NCBI GenBank assembly: GCA_014874425.1
Contig: JACWAG010000480.1
Span: forward strand, 1 to 7,142
Direction: 5' to 3'
DNA from: Syntrophaceae bacterium
GTDB lineage: Bacteria; Desulfobacterota; Desulfomonilia; Desulfomonilales; Desulfomonilaceae
DNA: 7,142 bases
Shown here: positions 6,267-7,142 of the stretch, in pieces
How positions within the stretch are numbered: the stretch's first letter is position 1
Layout of the letters: each line of letters opens with the position of its first letter
The notes under the pieces: generated by a model
Seen by the model: only the letters and a program-made list of their open reading frames with translations
What the model was told of the DNA's origin: nothing
The model's database searches: none
Translations under genes and position numbers: made by a program

Positions 6267-6974
6267 TTACTTGTGTCCAGGGACTGCAGTCGGAACGATG
6301 TATTCAGGAAACTTCGTCGCCGGAGCCCCGTGCACCATTGTGTATGCGTACTCCACGCCAACGCCGTACGCCCCGCTATGGTTCTTGACGATGTCCATGA
6401 CCGCGTCATACGTGTCGCGTTCCGCCCAATCACGCTGCCACTCAAGCATCACAGAGAGGAAAGTGACGGGCTTCGCTCCGGCCTGGATCACACGCTTCAT
6501 TGCGTTTTCGTGAGCGAGCACGCTAACGTCACCGCAGCAATCTTCGACGACATAAATTTCATACCCGTCGTGAAGAGCCTGCACAGTCGGAAGAGCGACA
6601 CAGGTTTCAGTCCATAGTCCGGCCAACACGATCTTTTTCCGACCGGACTTCTCGATCGCCGCAACGAAGTTCTTGTCATCCCAGGAGTTCATGGTGGAAC
6701 GCTCGATCGGCGCTTGATTCGGGAAAACAGCCTGAATCTGAGGCCAGAGGTTTCCGCTGAAACTCTTGGTTTCAACCGTGGTGAGGACAACAGGAACATC
6801 GAACACCTTTGCGGCTTTTGAGAGCGCAACAGTGTTGTTGATGATCGTTTGGCGATCAAAATTGGAAACGCCAAAGAGCATTTGGGGTTGGAAATCGATA
6901 AGCGCGACAACGCAGTTGTCCGGGGTTAACAAGCCTTTTTCGCTTCGCTTCGTGCGGCCGTTGTTTTGGGACAT
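6267..6974 (-). CDS. YcaC-like isochorismatase-family cysteine hydrolase
   Basis: This 235-residue cytosolic protein has the Rossmann-like cysteine hydrolase fold of the isochorismatase superfamily. D27 (ALIDFQPQ) and the nucleophile C125 (GLWTETCVALP) match two residues of the catalytic triad. The third position, normally Lys, is taken by R92 in IERSTMNSWDD, as I remember for E. coli YcaC (ARPGNINAWDN), and WD/NF, AG-TE-CVA-P and the later RDW motif also follow YcaC rather than nicotinamidase or true isochorismatase. The YcaC physiological substrate is unsettled, so I give no reaction beyond likely hydrolysis of an amide or related bond. ATG 6974 has AAAGGAG six bases upstream; a longer in-frame start at 7010 is less likely. 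The last 35 or so residues, past the usual core, are rich in Gly, Tyr and Pro. It appears to be the first gene of the operon, with the amidohydrolase 66 bases downstream. Confidence 0.92.
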   Translation of the reverse strand: MSQNNGRTKRSEKGLLTPDNCVVALIDFQPQMLFGVSNFDRQTIINNTVALSKAAKVFDVPVVLTTVETKSFSGNLWPQIQAVFPNQAPIERSTMNSWDDKNFVAAIEKSGRKKIVLAGLWTETCVALPTVQALHDGYEIYVVEDCCGDVSVLAHENAMKRVIQAGAKPVTFLSVMLEWQRDWAERDTYDAVMDIVKNHSGAYGVGVEYAYTMVHGAPATKFPEYIVPTAVPGHK

Positions 6975-6980
6975 GATTTT

Positions 6981-6987
6981 CTCCTTT
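6981..6987 (-). promoter_or_regulatory. Ribosome binding site of the YcaC-like hydrolase
   Basis: AAAGGAG on the minus strand lies six bases before the ATG at 6974, and excludes the longer in-frame reading from 7010, whose first codons run through this site. Confidence 0.75.
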
Positions 6988-7072
6988 TTATAACTTGGCC
7001 CAGGGCACACGCTGGATTAAGGCCCTTTTTCTGCAAGACGGCGAAATCGCCTCGCCTCTTTGGGACAAAATC

Positions 7073-7099
7073 AGGGTATATTTAACAGACAACTACCCT
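7073..7099. repeat. Inverted repeat AGGGTA-N15-TACCCT, candidate operator
   Basis: Perfect 6-bp arms at 7073-7078 and 7094-7099 flank a 15-base AT-rich centre that includes the -10-like TAAATA. A dimeric repressor or activator could bind such a site and cover the promoter. Six-base arms can arise by chance, so this is a weak call. Confidence 0.3.
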
Positions 7100-7142
7100 C
7101 TGAAACATGCGCAAGTGTAACTGTCGTTGACGCTCAAGTTGA

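Larger units (their letters stand above)
6975..7142 (-). promoter_or_regulatory. Probable promoter and leader region of the operon
   Basis: No convincing gene lies between the first ATG and the right edge. The region is likely to carry the operon promoter because it is the only sizeable gap ahead of the gene set. An AT-rich block at 7077-7086 gives a -10-like TAAATA on the minus strand (7079-7084), but I find no good -35 at the proper distance. Three small inverted repeats occur: 7002-7006/7022-7026 (AGGGC/GCCCT), 7040-7051 (GGCGA-AA-TCGCC) and 7073-7099. The real promoter may lie beyond the window. Confidence 0.4.

Overview
The window is one block of six genes, all read from the minus strand (right to left) and separated by short gaps. 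Each has a strong Shine-Dalgarno sequence (GGAGG or AAGGAG type), so a single operon is the simplest reading. The proteins belong to families common in Gram-negative soil and environmental bacteria. Moderate GC by eye and purine-rich ribosome sites fit a proteobacterium, desulfobacterium or acidobacterium, but I cannot name the organism. I saw no tRNA, rRNA, CRISPR array, insertion sequence or phage gene.

Layout in transcription order: a 168-base upstream region with several small inverted repeats (6975-7142); a YcaC-like isochorismatase-fold cysteine hydrolase (6267-6974); a YtcJ-type metal-dependent amidohydrolase (4380-6200); a perfect 7-bp intercistronic hairpin abutting the next ribosome site (4351-4372); a K+-channel-like membrane protein (3213-4340); a pirin with all four metal ligands (2278-3189); the [2Fe-2S] subunit of an isoquinoline-1-oxidoreductase-type molybdenum hydroxylase (1722-2228); and the large molybdopterin subunit of the same enzyme (1663 down to 1), whose 3' end lies beyond the window.

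Working together (inference): the molybdenum hydroxylase would insert a water-derived oxygen into an aldehyde or N-heteroaromatic ring. The amidohydrolase and the cysteine hydrolase could then cleave amide or related C-N bonds. Pirin could be a cupin dioxygenase or a redox-sensing regulator. The channel is the odd member. The set looks like a small catabolic or detoxification operon with an unknown substrate.

The most unusual point is the start of the large subunit. An ATG overlapping the stop of the small-subunit gene (ATGA) opens a 22-codon frame beginning MTEIIN, which resembles the start of twin-arginine leaders in this family. That frame ends on the ribosome restart site of the main frame. 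No hydrophobic signal segment exists in any of the three frames between the two genes, as if the Tat leader had been deleted and replaced by internal re-initiation.
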